Source: an uncultured Bacteroidota bacterium (GTDB taxonomy: Bacteria > Bacteroidota > Bacteroidia > Bacteroidales > SZUA-534). Taken from it: a stretch of DNA of 32,242 nucleotides. A program made the translations under genes and the position numbers. The stretch is from assembly GCA_946186925.1 (NCBI GenBank), contig CAMHPA010000031.1:1-32242 (forward strand), given 5' to 3'. The notes under the pieces are model-generated. The model had not been told where the DNA came from, did no database searches, and saw only the letters and a list, made by a program, of their open reading frames with translations. Below are positions 24,807 to 32,242 of the stretch, piece after piece (positions within the stretch are counted from its first letter, which is position 1; each line of letters opens with the position of its first letter).

Positions 24807-26096
24807 TTACTGATTTAATACTGATTTATAAACGTTGTAAACGTGTTTTGCCGACTCTTCCCAGCGCAGGCTGTTGGCCTCTTTCAATCCGTTCTCGCCA
24901 ATGGTTTGGGCCAGAGCGGGATAGTTGAGCAGAGCGTAAATGGCGTTGGCCATCTTGTCGATGTCCCAGAAGTCAATCTTGATGGCGTGTTTCAGAATCT
25001 CGCTCACACCCGACTGCTTCGAGATGATGACAGGAACGCCCGACTGCATCGCCTCGAGCGGCGAAATGCCGAATGGCTCCGAAACCGATGGCATAATGTA
25101 GACGTCGCTGTATTTGAACATACGGAACACAGCGTCACCGCGCAGGAAGCCCGTGAAGTGGAACTTGTCCATAATGCCCAGACTTGCGGCGCGTTCAATC
25201 ATCTTGTTCATCATATCGCCGCTGCCAGCCATCACAAACCGCACGTTGTCCATCTTCTTGAGCACCTTGTAGGCGGCCTCAATGAAGAACTCAGGACCTT
25301 TCTGCATTGTGATTCGGCCCAGGAACGTCACCACCTTCTCGTCGAAGCCGCGTTTCTCGCGGTCGATGGCTTTCAGGTTGGGCTCCACGGCGTTGTAAAC
25401 GGTCACCACCTTGTCGGGCGATTGGCCGTATTTGTTGATAACGATGTCGCGCGTCAGATTGCTCACGGTGATGGCCTTGTCGGCTGCGTCGAGACCTGCT
25501 TTCTCAATGTTGTAAACGGCAGGATTCACGCGGCCGCCGCTACGGTCGAAATCGGTGGCGTGAACGTGCACAACAAGCGGCTTGCCCGACACACGCTTTG
25601 CGGCCATTCCTGCAGGATAAGCCAGCCAGTCGTGGGCATGAATGATGTCGAAATCGTACATTGTGGCAATCTGCTCGGCAATCAGGCTGTAGTAGTAGAT
25701 TTCGGTGAACAGGTTGTCGCCGTATTTTCCTGTGAACGGAATGCAGCCCGACTCTCCCACCTCAACAATGTGCTTGCCGTAGTAACGTTTGTTGTTTCTC
25801 AACGCGAAGTACTCCTCAGGCGTTGAGTACGGAACCAGATTCGAGCCCACCTCAATGTACTGAAGGTTCTTGACTTGTCCCGAATAACTCTCTGATTTTG
25901 TGACTCTCAGCGGAATGTTTCCCGCACCCACGAGTTTGATGGCCTCTTGGTCCTCGTCGCCGTAAGCCTTTGGCACGACGAAAATAACCTCAAGGTCGTC
26001 AATCTTCGACATACCTTTGGTCAGGCCGTAGCAAGCGGTGCCCAAACCTCCAGAAATGTGCGGCGGAAACTCCCACCCAAACATTAAGACTTTCAT
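24807..26096 (-). CDS. GT4 glycosyltransferase, glycogen synthase-like
   Basis: A 429-residue GT-B enzyme. It has GWEFPPHISGGLG (7-19, acceptor loop), IIHAHDWLAYPAG (151-163), FLGRITMQKGPE (258-269, nucleotide-sugar phosphates) and the E-x7-E pair Glu340/Glu348 in SEPFGISPLEAM. The family uses UDP- or ADP-glucose to extend glucans, or starts other glycosides. In this operon it is a second potential synthase beside the GT3 domain; it could prime or elongate glucan, or make a maltodextrin-type product. It starts 22 bases after the debranching enzyme gene. No signal peptide or membrane span. Confidence 0.9.
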   Translation of the reverse strand: MKVLMFGWEFPPHISGGLGTACYGLTKGMSKIDDLEVIFVVPKAYGDEDQEAIKLVGAGNIPLRVTKSESYSGQVKNLQYIEVGSNLVPYSTPEEYFALRNNKRYYGKHIVEVGESGCIPFTGKYGDNLFTEIYYYSLIAEQIATMYDFDIIHAHDWLAYPAGMAAKRVSGKPLVVHVHATDFDRSGGRVNPAVYNIEKAGLDAADKAITVSNLTRDIVINKYGQSPDKVVTVYNAVEPNLKAIDREKRGFDEKVVTFLGRITMQKGPEFFIEAAYKVLKKMDNVRFVMAGSGDMMNKMIERAASLGIMDKFHFTGFLRGDAVFRMFKYSDVYIMPSVSEPFGISPLEAMQSGVPVIISKQSGVSEILKHAIKIDFWDIDKMANAIYALLNYPALAQTIGENGLKEANSLRWEESAKHVYNVYKSVLNQ

Positions 26097-26118
26097 TATC
26101 AGTTATTTTTATTGTTCT

Positions 26119-28380
26119 TTATTTCTTTTTCGATGCCTTTGCGGCGGCTTTGGCGGCTTTCGGTTCGGCCTTTTTGGCGGTCTTCGCCGATGCTTTCTTT
26201 GCTTCAGCCTTCACTGCTTTTTTAGGTTCGGCTTTCGCCGATGCCTTCTTTGTCTCAGCCTTTGCGGCGGCCTTCTTCGGCTCTGCCTTCTTCACTTCCT
26301 TCTTCGCTATGGCCTTCTTTGGTTCCGCCTTCTTCACTTCCTTCTTCGCTGCGGCTTTTTTCGGCTCTGCCTTTGCCTTCGGCTCTGATTTCTTCGGGTC
26401 CTTCTTTGCTGCCGCTTTCTTGGTGGGTTTGGCATCAACTGCGGTCTCGCCAGCAAATGTGTTCGACAGTTTTTTCATATAAAGCAGTGCCGCGAAACTC
26501 AATGCGAACGAAATGGCACCCTTTCCGTGATACGGTGGGTCACCGTGATACATCTCTGATATACAACTAATTCCAGCCGTTCTCATCTCAGGCTCGAAGG
26601 TCTCAAGGAACTTGTTGACCAGCGATTCAATCATACGCGGTTGGATTTTTGCCAGCGCGTCGATGTAGGCGGCATAGAGCCACGGCCAAACCGAGCCGTT
26701 GAAGGCGGCGTTCTCGCGCTGCTCCTCGGTGCCACGGTAGTGCGACACGTAGCGCGGGTCGTCAGGCGTGAGCGAGCGGATGCCGTAGGCGGTCATCAGT
26801 TGCTCCTCAACCACACGCAGAACGGCTTTGATTTGGTGCTTGTCGAGCATTGTGTAGTCAACGGCGCAAGCCAGCAATTGGTTCGGACGGACTTGTGTGT
26901 TTGCATAGTCGTATGTCACATAGTCAGCCAGATAGCCGCGCTCATCGTTCCAGAATGTGGCGACGAAACTGCCCTTCACTTTCTCGGCCAGTTCAGCCCA
27001 TTTCTTGCCAAAGGTCTTGTCGCCTTTGCTCTTGTCGAGAACGTACATTATTGCGTTGTACCACAATGCGTTGGTTTCAACAGCATAGCCGTTGCGCGGC
27101 ATCACGGGGCGGCCGTGGATGGTTGCGTTCATCCAGGTGTTGGCCACTGCGTCCGATGTGTTGTAAACCATACCGTTCTCGTCGATGCGGAAACTGATTT
27201 TGTGCTCCAGATAAAGGTTCATCACCTTCTTAACGTCTTTTCCGAATTCCTTCCAGATGTCGTACTGCGGATATTGCTTGTCAATCTGCTGAATGCACCA
27301 AACGAGCCACAACGGCACGTCGGAACGGCAGTCGGCGTAATCGTCAAGGTTGGTGCTTCCGCTTGCCAAAGTATTGGTTATCTGACTGATGAGCGTCGAT
27401 AGAACGCTCTTGTAAATCATCGGTGTCTCGTTCTTGTAGAGCAGGTTGGGCAGTGCGATGAGCGCGTCGCGGGTGCGAGCGGGATACCACGGATAACCAG
27501 CCAGAATGCGGGTTTCCTTGCCTTCGTTCAGGAACAACTGAGCGGCACCGTTAATCAGGCAGTTCTCGAAACTGTTGCGCGGTGTGCGGTCGCTCACCTC
27601 GTCGTCGAACTTCTTCTTCAGCGTGTTGGTCTTAATCTCGCTCAATCCAGCCGAGACAATGATGCTCTCGCCCTTCTTGATTGGCGCCTCAAAATATCCA
27701 GGCACGAACAAATCCTCTTTGAAATCGTAGCCGCGCTTCTGCTCCAGAATGTACTCAATGTTGTAGTACCAGTCTGGTGCCGACACAAACTCGCACTTCT
27801 TCGAAGTTTGGATGTAAAGGTCGGGATAGCCCTGATACATACACGATGAGATGCCGTTGTCAACCATCTTCACCTTGGTGTTGGCGTCAAGGTTGGCCTT
27901 GCTCAGCGCGTGAATGTTGCGGAAGGCAAGGAACGGTTTGAAACGGATTTTGGTCTCGCTGTGAGCGTCGAGCAGAGTGTAGCGGACAAGAATCCGCGGC
28001 TCACTCTTGACCAGGATTTTCTCCTTTTTCAGAACCACACCGCCAACACCGTAGATGAGTGTCGGTATGGGGTTGGTATAGAATTCGGTAACATACTTGT
28101 GGCCTTTGGGCTCGTAGTTGTCACCCTCATATTTATGCAAAGCCAGATTGAATTCGCGCTCGTGCTGAATGATGGTCTCATCGAGCGACGAGAGCAGCAC
28201 GTGGCGTCCGCCATCGACCTGCGGCAGCGGGCACACCAGCAATCCGTGATATTTACGGTTGTTGCAGCCAATCAGCGTTGTGAGCGAATACGAGCCCGCG
28301 CGGTTGGTGCGCAACACCTCTTTTGTCAAGGAATTCTCAAGATTTACAAGTTCTGTTTTGTCAAACTCCAAATATCCCAT
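26119..28380 (-). CDS. Amylo-alpha-1,6-glucosidase (glycogen debranching enzyme) with Lys/Ala-rich H1-like tail
   Basis: A 753-residue protein. The N-terminal beta domain (1 to about 270) starts MGYLEFDKTELVNLEN and has GCNNRKYHGLLV. The (alpha/alpha)6 GH133 catalytic domain (about 280-640) contains YPWYPARTRDALIALPNLL (Asp305 in the RD motif), TWMNATIHGRPVMPR, VETNALWYNA and FNGSVWPWLYAAY. It removes alpha-1,6 branch stubs from glycogen. Residues 650-753 are a low-complexity tail of 41 Lys, 33 Ala and 10 Glu in 104 positions, including a near-perfect 14-residue repeat (AKKEVKKAEPKKA at 678-690 and 692-704). The tail is in frame with no sign of sequencing error and resembles histone H1/AlgP tails; I know of no such tail as a standard part of this enzyme. 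First gene of the glycogen operon. Confidence 0.92.
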   Translation of the reverse strand: MGYLEFDKTELVNLENSLTKEVLRTNRAGSYSLTTLIGCNNRKYHGLLVCPLPQVDGGRHVLLSSLDETIIQHEREFNLALHKYEGDNYEPKGHKYVTEFYTNPIPTLIYGVGGVVLKKEKILVKSEPRILVRYTLLDAHSETKIRFKPFLAFRNIHALSKANLDANTKVKMVDNGISSCMYQGYPDLYIQTSKKCEFVSAPDWYYNIEYILEQKRGYDFKEDLFVPGYFEAPIKKGESIIVSAGLSEIKTNTLKKKFDDEVSDRTPRNSFENCLINGAAQLFLNEGKETRILAGYPWYPARTRDALIALPNLLYKNETPMIYKSVLSTLISQITNTLASGSTNLDDYADCRSDVPLWLVWCIQQIDKQYPQYDIWKEFGKDVKKVMNLYLEHKISFRIDENGMVYNTSDAVANTWMNATIHGRPVMPRNGYAVETNALWYNAIMYVLDKSKGDKTFGKKWAELAEKVKGSFVATFWNDERGYLADYVTYDYANTQVRPNQLLACAVDYTMLDKHQIKAVLRVVEEQLMTAYGIRSLTPDDPRYVSHYRGTEEQRENAAFNGSVWPWLYAAYIDALAKIQPRMIESLVNKFLETFEPEMRTAGISCISEMYHGDPPYHGKGAISFALSFAALLYMKKLSNTFAGETAVDAKPTKKAAAKKDPKKSEPKAKAEPKKAAAKKEVKKAEPKKAIAKKEVKKAEPKKAAAKAETKKASAKAEPKKAVKAEAKKASAKTAKKAEPKAAKAAAKASKKK
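26122..26433 (-). repeat. Coding repeats for the Lys/Ala tail
   Basis: The DNA for residues 650-753 of the debranching enzyme is made of diverged repeats built on codon blocks for AKKxxKK and AEPKKA. The best pair has a 42-base period. Synonymous differences between copies show they are not a very recent expansion. Confidence 0.7.
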
Positions 28381-28470
28381 TGCTTTATTTTTTATAGAAT
28401 TACAATTATTTCGTTGAATCTCGTTTCTAACACTTAAAAGAATTTCGTTTTCACCTTAAAAGTATTACAC

Positions 28471-28487
28471 ACTTTTCCCAGAAAAGT
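28471..28487. promoter_or_regulatory. Inverted repeat at the glycogen operon transcription start
   Basis: ACTTTTC (28471-28477) and GAAAAGT (28481-28487) are perfect inverted 7-mers around CCA. The right arm ends five bases from the -7 element, so it spans the expected start of transcription. Confidence 0.5.
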
Positions 28488-28491
28488 TTCG

Positions 28492-28499
28492 CAAAGTTA
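28492..28499 (-). promoter_or_regulatory. -7 element of the glycogen operon
   Basis: Minus strand TAACTTTG followed by C, a perfect TAnnTTTG match and identical to the lgt element. The -33 region is weak (TTTAGC upstream). The leader before the debranching enzyme ATG would be about 105 bases. Confidence 0.6.
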
Positions 28500-28753
28500 C
28501 GTATTTATTTGCTAAAGCGGTTACAGAAAACCAATTTTTAAAAACTGATAATCGTCAGTTGCAAAACCGCCCCACTATTATGAGTTAACGTTTGCATAGG
28601 GGTATGCGTATAATACGTAATATTATGCATGCTGGAGAGGCAATACTTACATTACCTAGCGCATTTTCATTATCATTTCTGCATTATGGCAGTTATTCTT
28701 CATTCAAAGAAATAGTTAATCACGAATGCCGTTGACTAACTTAATCATAAAAC

Positions 28754-28780
28754 AAAAAAGCACCCTTGCGGGTGCTTTCT
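28754..28780 (-). terminator. Terminator of galM
   Basis: AAGCACCC (28758-28765) pairs with GGGTGCTT (28770-28777) over a 4-base loop. The A run at 28754-28759 gives the T tail on the minus strand. It lies about 20 bases past the galM stop. Confidence 0.85.
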
Positions 28781-28798
28781 TTACTATTAATGTACTAC

Positions 28799-29821
28799 TT
28801 ACCAGCCAAACTTGTAAACCAGCGTCTGACGGTAAACTTCGCCTGGGCGCAGAACAGCCGACGGGAACATTAGTTTGTTGGGCGCGTCAGGGATGCCTTG
28901 CGGCTCAAGAGCCACGGCGCAGTATGAGCAGAACGGCTTGCCGCCCTTGCCCGTTTGCGAGCTGTTGAAGTGCATTGCGGTGTAAACCTGCAGGCCGGGC
29001 TGCGTTGAGTAAACTTCAACAAATCGGCCCGACTCGGGGTCGGTTACGCGGCCGCAAAAGCCCATTTCGCCGGCCGGCTTGTCGATAATCCAGTTGTGGT
29101 CGAAGCCTTTGAAGAGTTGAATCTGCTCGTACGGTGTGTTGATGGCGTCGCCGATTGCCACAGGCTTGCGAAGGTCCATTGGGGTGCCTTCAACGTTGCG
29201 AATCTCGCCTGAAGGAACGCCGTCGGCAATGGGTGTGAACTGCTTGGCGTTCACTTCAATCTGATGACTGAACACAGGACCGCTGCCCGCCCCGCGCATA
29301 TTCAGGTACGGGTGGCTCGTCAGGTTGATGACGGTCGGTTTGTCGGTTGTGGCTTCAAAATCGATGATGAACTCATTGTCGTCGGTCAGCGAATAGGTGG
29401 CCTTAACGTTCAGATTGCCAGGATAATTCTCGTCACCATCGGGGCTGAAAAGTGTCAGTTCGTAGGCACCGGCACGGCCTGCCATTTTGGCTTCTTTCAC
29501 GTCCCAATCGCGGCTGTTGAAGCCTGTCGGGCCGCCGTGCAGGTGGTTTTGGCCGTCGTTCAGCGCAAGTTGGTACTCCTTGCCATCAAGCACAAAGTGG
29601 CCTTTGGCAATGCGGTTGGCAAAGCGTCCGCAGATGGCGCCAATGTAGGCGTCGCCGTCGATGGCTTCCTGAACGGTGTCGTAGCCAATCATTACGTCAA
29701 CTTTCTTGCCTGGATTTTGAGTATCAGGCAGTTGCACTGAAATCACTTTTGCGCCGCGCGGCATAAAATCAATTGTCAAACCGTTTTTATTCGACAACTG
29801 GTATGTTTTTGTCTCACTCAT
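28799..29821 (-). CDS. galM: Aldose 1-epimerase (galactose mutarotase)
   Basis: A 340-residue enzyme interconverting alpha and beta anomers of galactose or glucose. Signatures are CGRFANRI (64-71), NHLHGGPTGF (92-101), catalytic acid His170 in NLTSHPYLNM and base Glu306 in VALEPQGIPDA. No signal peptide, so cytoplasmic. Full length. It has its own terminator, so it is transcribed apart from the glycogen operon although close to it. Functional link: supplies the alpha-anomer for hexose phosphorylation. Confidence 0.95.
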   Translation of the reverse strand: MSETKTYQLSNKNGLTIDFMPRGAKVISVQLPDTQNPGKKVDVMIGYDTVQEAIDGDAYIGAICGRFANRIAKGHFVLDGKEYQLALNDGQNHLHGGPTGFNSRDWDVKEAKMAGRAGAYELTLFSPDGDENYPGNLNVKATYSLTDDNEFIIDFEATTDKPTVINLTSHPYLNMRGAGSGPVFSHQIEVNAKQFTPIADGVPSGEIRNVEGTPMDLRKPVAIGDAINTPYEQIQLFKGFDHNWIIDKPAGEMGFCGRVTDPESGRFVEVYSTQPGLQVYTAMHFNSSQTGKGGKPFCSYCAVALEPQGIPDAPNKLMFPSAVLRPGEVYRQTLVYKFGW

Positions 29822-29956
29822 TTTTTGTGTTGTTTTAGATAATTTTCGTTGGCTAAGATACTATGGTTTCGCATATTTCCATAACCGCTCAAAAACAAAA
29901 AATCGCCATAAGGTTGAATTTCTCGAAATTCTCAGTTCAAAACGTTTAAAAAGCCG

Positions 29957-29964
29957 TATTTTTG
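29957..29964 (+). promoter_or_regulatory. -7 element for the secreted paralogue pair
   Basis: TATTTTTG, a perfect TAnnTTTG match, 16 bases before the ATG at 29981. The geometry is the same as for lgt. Confidence 0.55.
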
Positions 29965-29980
29965 AAGCAAACTATCAATT

Positions 29981-30664
29981 ATGAAAAACGCAATTCTCTG
30001 TATATCGCTAATGATAATTAGTGTGGCGGCAGCAGCGCAGCAGTATCCTTTGAAAAGCATTTATAATGTTGAAGTCAGGCACTGTTGGGGCTATAGAAAA
30101 GATTCTGTTTTATATTATACCATAACAAGCATTGACTCAATTGTACCGCACGGAGACACGATTTTTAAAAAGGATTTTTTTGCTGAAGGTTGGCAATTCC
30201 GACACGACACTTTATACAAGCATCGTCAAGATAAATACCCAAATGGCGGTTATGTAATGAATGGGAAAAAAGAGGGTTTGTGGGATATATCTAATCCGCC
30301 AAAACTGTTTGATGAAGGAACAATCAGACACGAACTCGCATACTATTATAGAAACGAATTCATCGCACACTGGTACGATGACCCTATTCATCCGTTTAAC
30401 TATTACTATTTTCTTGACGACACTATATGTTTCAGTGTTGACGGATACCATAAAGATTATATTTTGAAAATGTATTCGGCTGACACTATGTATTTTAAAA
30501 TCACTACTGACGATTGCTTTTTCTATATTGATGATGTGCTTGTTGACACGATGAAACTTCGTGACTTGAATTCAATATTGAGGGTTGATATATATGGTGG
30601 TTGGAATACTCGTAAATACAAAATGATTCGCGACAGCGTAAAAAACACAAAGAACTACAAATGA
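29981..30664 (+). CDS. Secreted protein of unknown function, paralogue A
   Basis: A 227-residue protein with an N-terminal signal peptide (MKNAILCISLMIISVAAAAQ). The mature part has Asp/Ser/Thr-rich beta strands (DSVLYYTITSIDSIVPHGDT), a central NGKKEGLWDIS block and a basic end RKYKMIRDSVKNTKNYK. No family recognised. It shares layout, the NG-x-x-x-GLW-[DE]-IS block and the C-terminal RKYK...DSxK...NYK with the next gene, so the two are tandem paralogues. Its TGA stop overlaps the next ATG by four bases. AT-richer than the genes to its left, which may reflect a different origin. Confidence 0.8.
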   Translation: MKNAILCISLMIISVAAAAQQYPLKSIYNVEVRHCWGYRKDSVLYYTITSIDSIVPHGDTIFKKDFFAEGWQFRHDTLYKHRQDKYPNGGYVMNGKKEGLWDISNPPKLFDEGTIRHELAYYYRNEFIAHWYDDPIHPFNYYYFLDDTICFSVDGYHKDYILKMYSADTMYFKITTDDCFFYIDDVLVDTMKLRDLNSILRVDIYGGWNTRKYKMIRDSVKNTKNYK

Positions 30665-31347
30665 AATATTTATCACTATTATCGATTGTGTTGGCATTAG
30701 TTGCAACACCCGAACTGGCATCTTCTCAAATTATTAAAACTGATGTTTGGATTCGGCAGAATGGAGAAAAAGACTCTGTAATTGTTTACAAGGAATACAC
30801 AATCGATACCATTGTTGGAAATGACACCGTTTTCTTCGTTCAATATTGGCACAAAGAGTGGCTTTTCGATTCAAAAGGGGAAATCATAGACCAGTGTCTT
30901 AAAAAAGAGTGGACAAGTGGCAGGGTATACAATGGGTTAAGAAACGGACTTTGGGAAATATCAGATTTAAGAAGCAGTTGTTTTTCTTGTTTAAGTGGCA
31001 GTAGTTTTTCTTGTGGTGCTTTTGCGACCACCTCTATGTTGTATTATCGAGGGAATAACATACAAACATTTTCCAACAAATTAGACGAATATTTCTTTTT
31101 GAAAGACACACTGAAATTCAGTTCGTGTCCCAGTGATAGATATTATGTCGATTATTTCTATCCAGACACAATTAACGTCACTGTAACTAAAGATTCTTTT
31201 TTAGTTAAAGTCAATGATATTCCTTTTCTTAAAGAAGAAACAAGATTTTTTACCGAAGTATCTGCTGATATAGAGCAAGGTTTTCCATTTAACCGCAAGT
31301 ACAAAATCCTACTTGACAGTATAAAAAGCGCAAATAATTATAAATAA
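30661..31347 (+). CDS. Secreted protein of unknown function, paralogue B
   Basis: A 228-residue protein with signal peptide MKYLSLLSIVLALVATPELASSQ. It shares NGLRNGLWEIS and RKYKILLDSIKSANNYK with paralogue A. A Cys/Ser-rich insert (RSSCFSCLSGSSFSCG), absent from A, follows the GLW block and may form disulfides in the periplasm. Translation is coupled to paralogue A by the ATGA overlap. The GLWEIS block faintly recalls MORN-type repeats; I do not claim that family. Confidence 0.8.
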   Translation: MKYLSLLSIVLALVATPELASSQIIKTDVWIRQNGEKDSVIVYKEYTIDTIVGNDTVFFVQYWHKEWLFDSKGEIIDQCLKKEWTSGRVYNGLRNGLWEISDLRSSCFSCLSGSSFSCGAFATTSMLYYRGNNIQTFSNKLDEYFFLKDTLKFSSCPSDRYYVDYFYPDTINVTVTKDSFLVKVNDIPFLKEETRFFTEVSADIEQGFPFNRKYKILLDSIKSANNYK

Positions 31348-31445
31348 GATATTTACAGTCAGTACTGATTATATTAGCATTAGTTGCAACGCCAAAACCG
31401 GCATCATCTCAAATTGTTAAAACTGATGTTCAGATTTTTAAAATC
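31348..31445 (+). pseudogene. Decayed third copy of the secreted paralogue family
   Basis: Bases 31374-31436 match 30691-30753 in paralogue B at about 54 of 63 positions by eye. They encode LALVATPKPASSQIVKTDV, against LALVATPELASSQIIKTDV. The start codon region is disrupted and the similarity stops after about 30 codons, so only the signal-peptide end and first residues of a third copy remain. Confidence 0.75.
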
Positions 31446-31533
31446 GTTTTCCTGTCGATTCGTGTAACAAATGCATTATATATAAGTCATTGGTATGTAA
31501 AAATTCAAATGATTTATCTTAAAACTTACAATT

Positions 31534-32242
31534 ATGAATAAAGTAATATCCACAACAATCGCTCTGCTTTTTGCATTACAACTTTCAGCACAGGTGCTGG
31601 TAATCCCCGACATTCACGGGCGCACCTATTGGAAAGAAGCCACAGCTAAATATCCGAATTTGCCGGTTATCTTCCTTGGCGATTATCTTGACCCTTACTC
31701 GTACGAAGGCATCACCTCGGAAAAAGCGTTGGCAAATTTCAAAGAGATTTTGGCCTTCAAGAAAGCGAATATGGACAGAGTGACGCTGCTGATTGGCAAT
31801 CACGAAGTCCATTATATAGACACCGCCTTGTGGTTCAGCCGAAAAGACACCATCAATGCAGAATATATCCATCAGCTACTGCAAGAGAATCTGCCTTTGT
31901 TTCTGATGGCCACGCACGTGGAATTGGACGGAAAAAACTATCTGTTCACACATTCTGGTATACTTGAAGCTTGGTGGAAAAAGTATTTCCCGAAAACGCC
32001 TACAGATGCAGCATCTGTTTGCAACGCGCTGAATGACAAGATGAACGATTCGGCAACATTCGTGGCGTTTATTGATGATGCACTGATGAACATCAGCAAA
32101 CTGCGCAGAGGCGATGCCGAAGCCGGCTCGTGCGTATGGGCCGATGTGCGCGAACAACCTAAAAAGACAGATTTTCTTGATGGAACCTACCAAGTATTTG
32201 GCCATACTCAGTTGCGAAAGAAAGCCATCATAAAGAAGTCTT
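31534..32242 (+). CDS. Secreted calcineurin-like metallophosphatase (runs off window)
   Basis: Starts at ATG 31534 and stays open to the window end (236 codons seen). Signal peptide MNKVISTTIALLFALQLSAQ is followed at once by the metallophosphatase core: PDIHGRTYWK (DxHG), FLGDYLDPYS (GDxxD), LIGNHEVHY (GNHE), FTHSGI (THxG) and FGHTQ (GHT). Two-metal phosphoesterases of this PPP-like type hydrolyse phosphate mono- or diesters; the export signal places this one in the periplasm or outside. Substrate unknown. It follows the paralogue cluster on the same strand, after about 90 bases of non-coding DNA. Confidence 0.88.
   Translation, partial: MNKVISTTIALLFALQLSAQVLVIPDIHGRTYWKEATAKYPNLPVIFLGDYLDPYSYEGITSEKALANFKEILAFKKANMDRVTLLIGNHEVHYIDTALWFSRKDTINAEYIHQLLQENLPLFLMATHVELDGKNYLFTHSGILEAWWKKYFPKTPTDAASVCNALNDKMNDSATFVAFIDDALMNISKLRRGDAEAGSCVWADVREQPKKTDFLDGTYQVFGHTQLRKKAIIKKS

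Larger units (their letters stand above)
28381..28798. other. Intergenic region between the glycogen operon and galM
   Basis: About 420 bases with no supportable gene. From left to right it holds a leader of about 105 bases for the debranching gene, a hairpin at 28471-28487, the -7 element at 28492-28499, an AT-rich stretch with ATAATA/TATTAT inverted 6-mers near 28606-28622, and the galM terminator. Confidence 0.6.

Noticed and set aside
26038-26482. Phe/Ser/Leu-rich plus-strand frames opposite the Lys/Ala tail
   Set aside because: They are the complement of AAG/GCC-rich codons of the tail. Their apparent hydrophobic repeats are a by-product of that composition.
24807-28380. Trehalose or maltose-utilisation operon
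   Set aside because: No trehalose synthase, maltose transporter or SusCD genes; the GT3-GT35 fusion points to storage glucan instead.
28600-28625. Palindrome near 28606-28622 as an operator
   Set aside because: The ATAATA/TATTAT arms are short and AT-only, expected by chance in such a region, and they are far from any -7 element.

Overview
The window looks like a chromosomal segment of a Bacteroidales bacterium (phylum Bacteroidota). Protein families point there: a GH43-CBM6 lipoprotein, a LysM/periplasmic-binding-protein fusion, a eukaryote-type (GT3) glycogen synthase, and a DUF4250 protein. Upstream regions fit too: there are no clear Shine-Dalgarno sequences, and several genes carry the Bacteroidota -7 promoter element TAnnTTTG. 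I see no tRNA, rRNA, CRISPR array or insertion sequence.

Layout: (1) 1-1917, a tandem-repeat array, a DUF4250 gene and a GH43 arabinan/arabinoxylan-degrading lipoprotein gene, all minus strand. (2) About 2066-4087, a scrambled, decayed remnant of a Mu-like prophage. Head-morphogenesis fragments lie on the minus strand, tail fragments on the plus strand, with frameshifts and two small membrane ORFs. (3) 4149-9152, a TCA-entry operon transcribed acn > icd > gltA. (4) 9456-16894, a minus-strand group of envelope genes: a LysM-PBP1 protein, a PlsC-like acyltransferase, a MurG-like glycosyltransferase with a short C-terminus, an amidohydrolase-like protein that lacks its catalytic barrel, a zinc-ribbon membrane protein, a lipoprotein, and lgt overlapping that lipoprotein gene. 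(5) recG on the plus strand. (6) 19271-28380, a four-gene glycogen operon: debranching enzyme > GT4 > GH57 > glycogen synthase-phosphorylase fusion. (7) galM. (8) A plus-strand cluster of two secreted tandem paralogues, a decayed third copy, and a secreted calcineurin-like phosphatase cut by the window end.

The glycogen operon is the most striking part. Its first product carries a 104-residue Lys/Ala/Pro/Glu tail resembling histone H1 or AlgP tails. Its last product joins a GT3 synthase and a GT35 phosphorylase, enzymes of opposing direction, in one 1400-residue chain. Together the four enzymes could build, trim, debranch and phosphorolyse an alpha-glucan store, and galM next door would feed hexose into the pool. 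A second theme is a set of 7-bp-periodic arrays in intergenic DNA, three of which begin right after the stop codon of a minus-strand gene.
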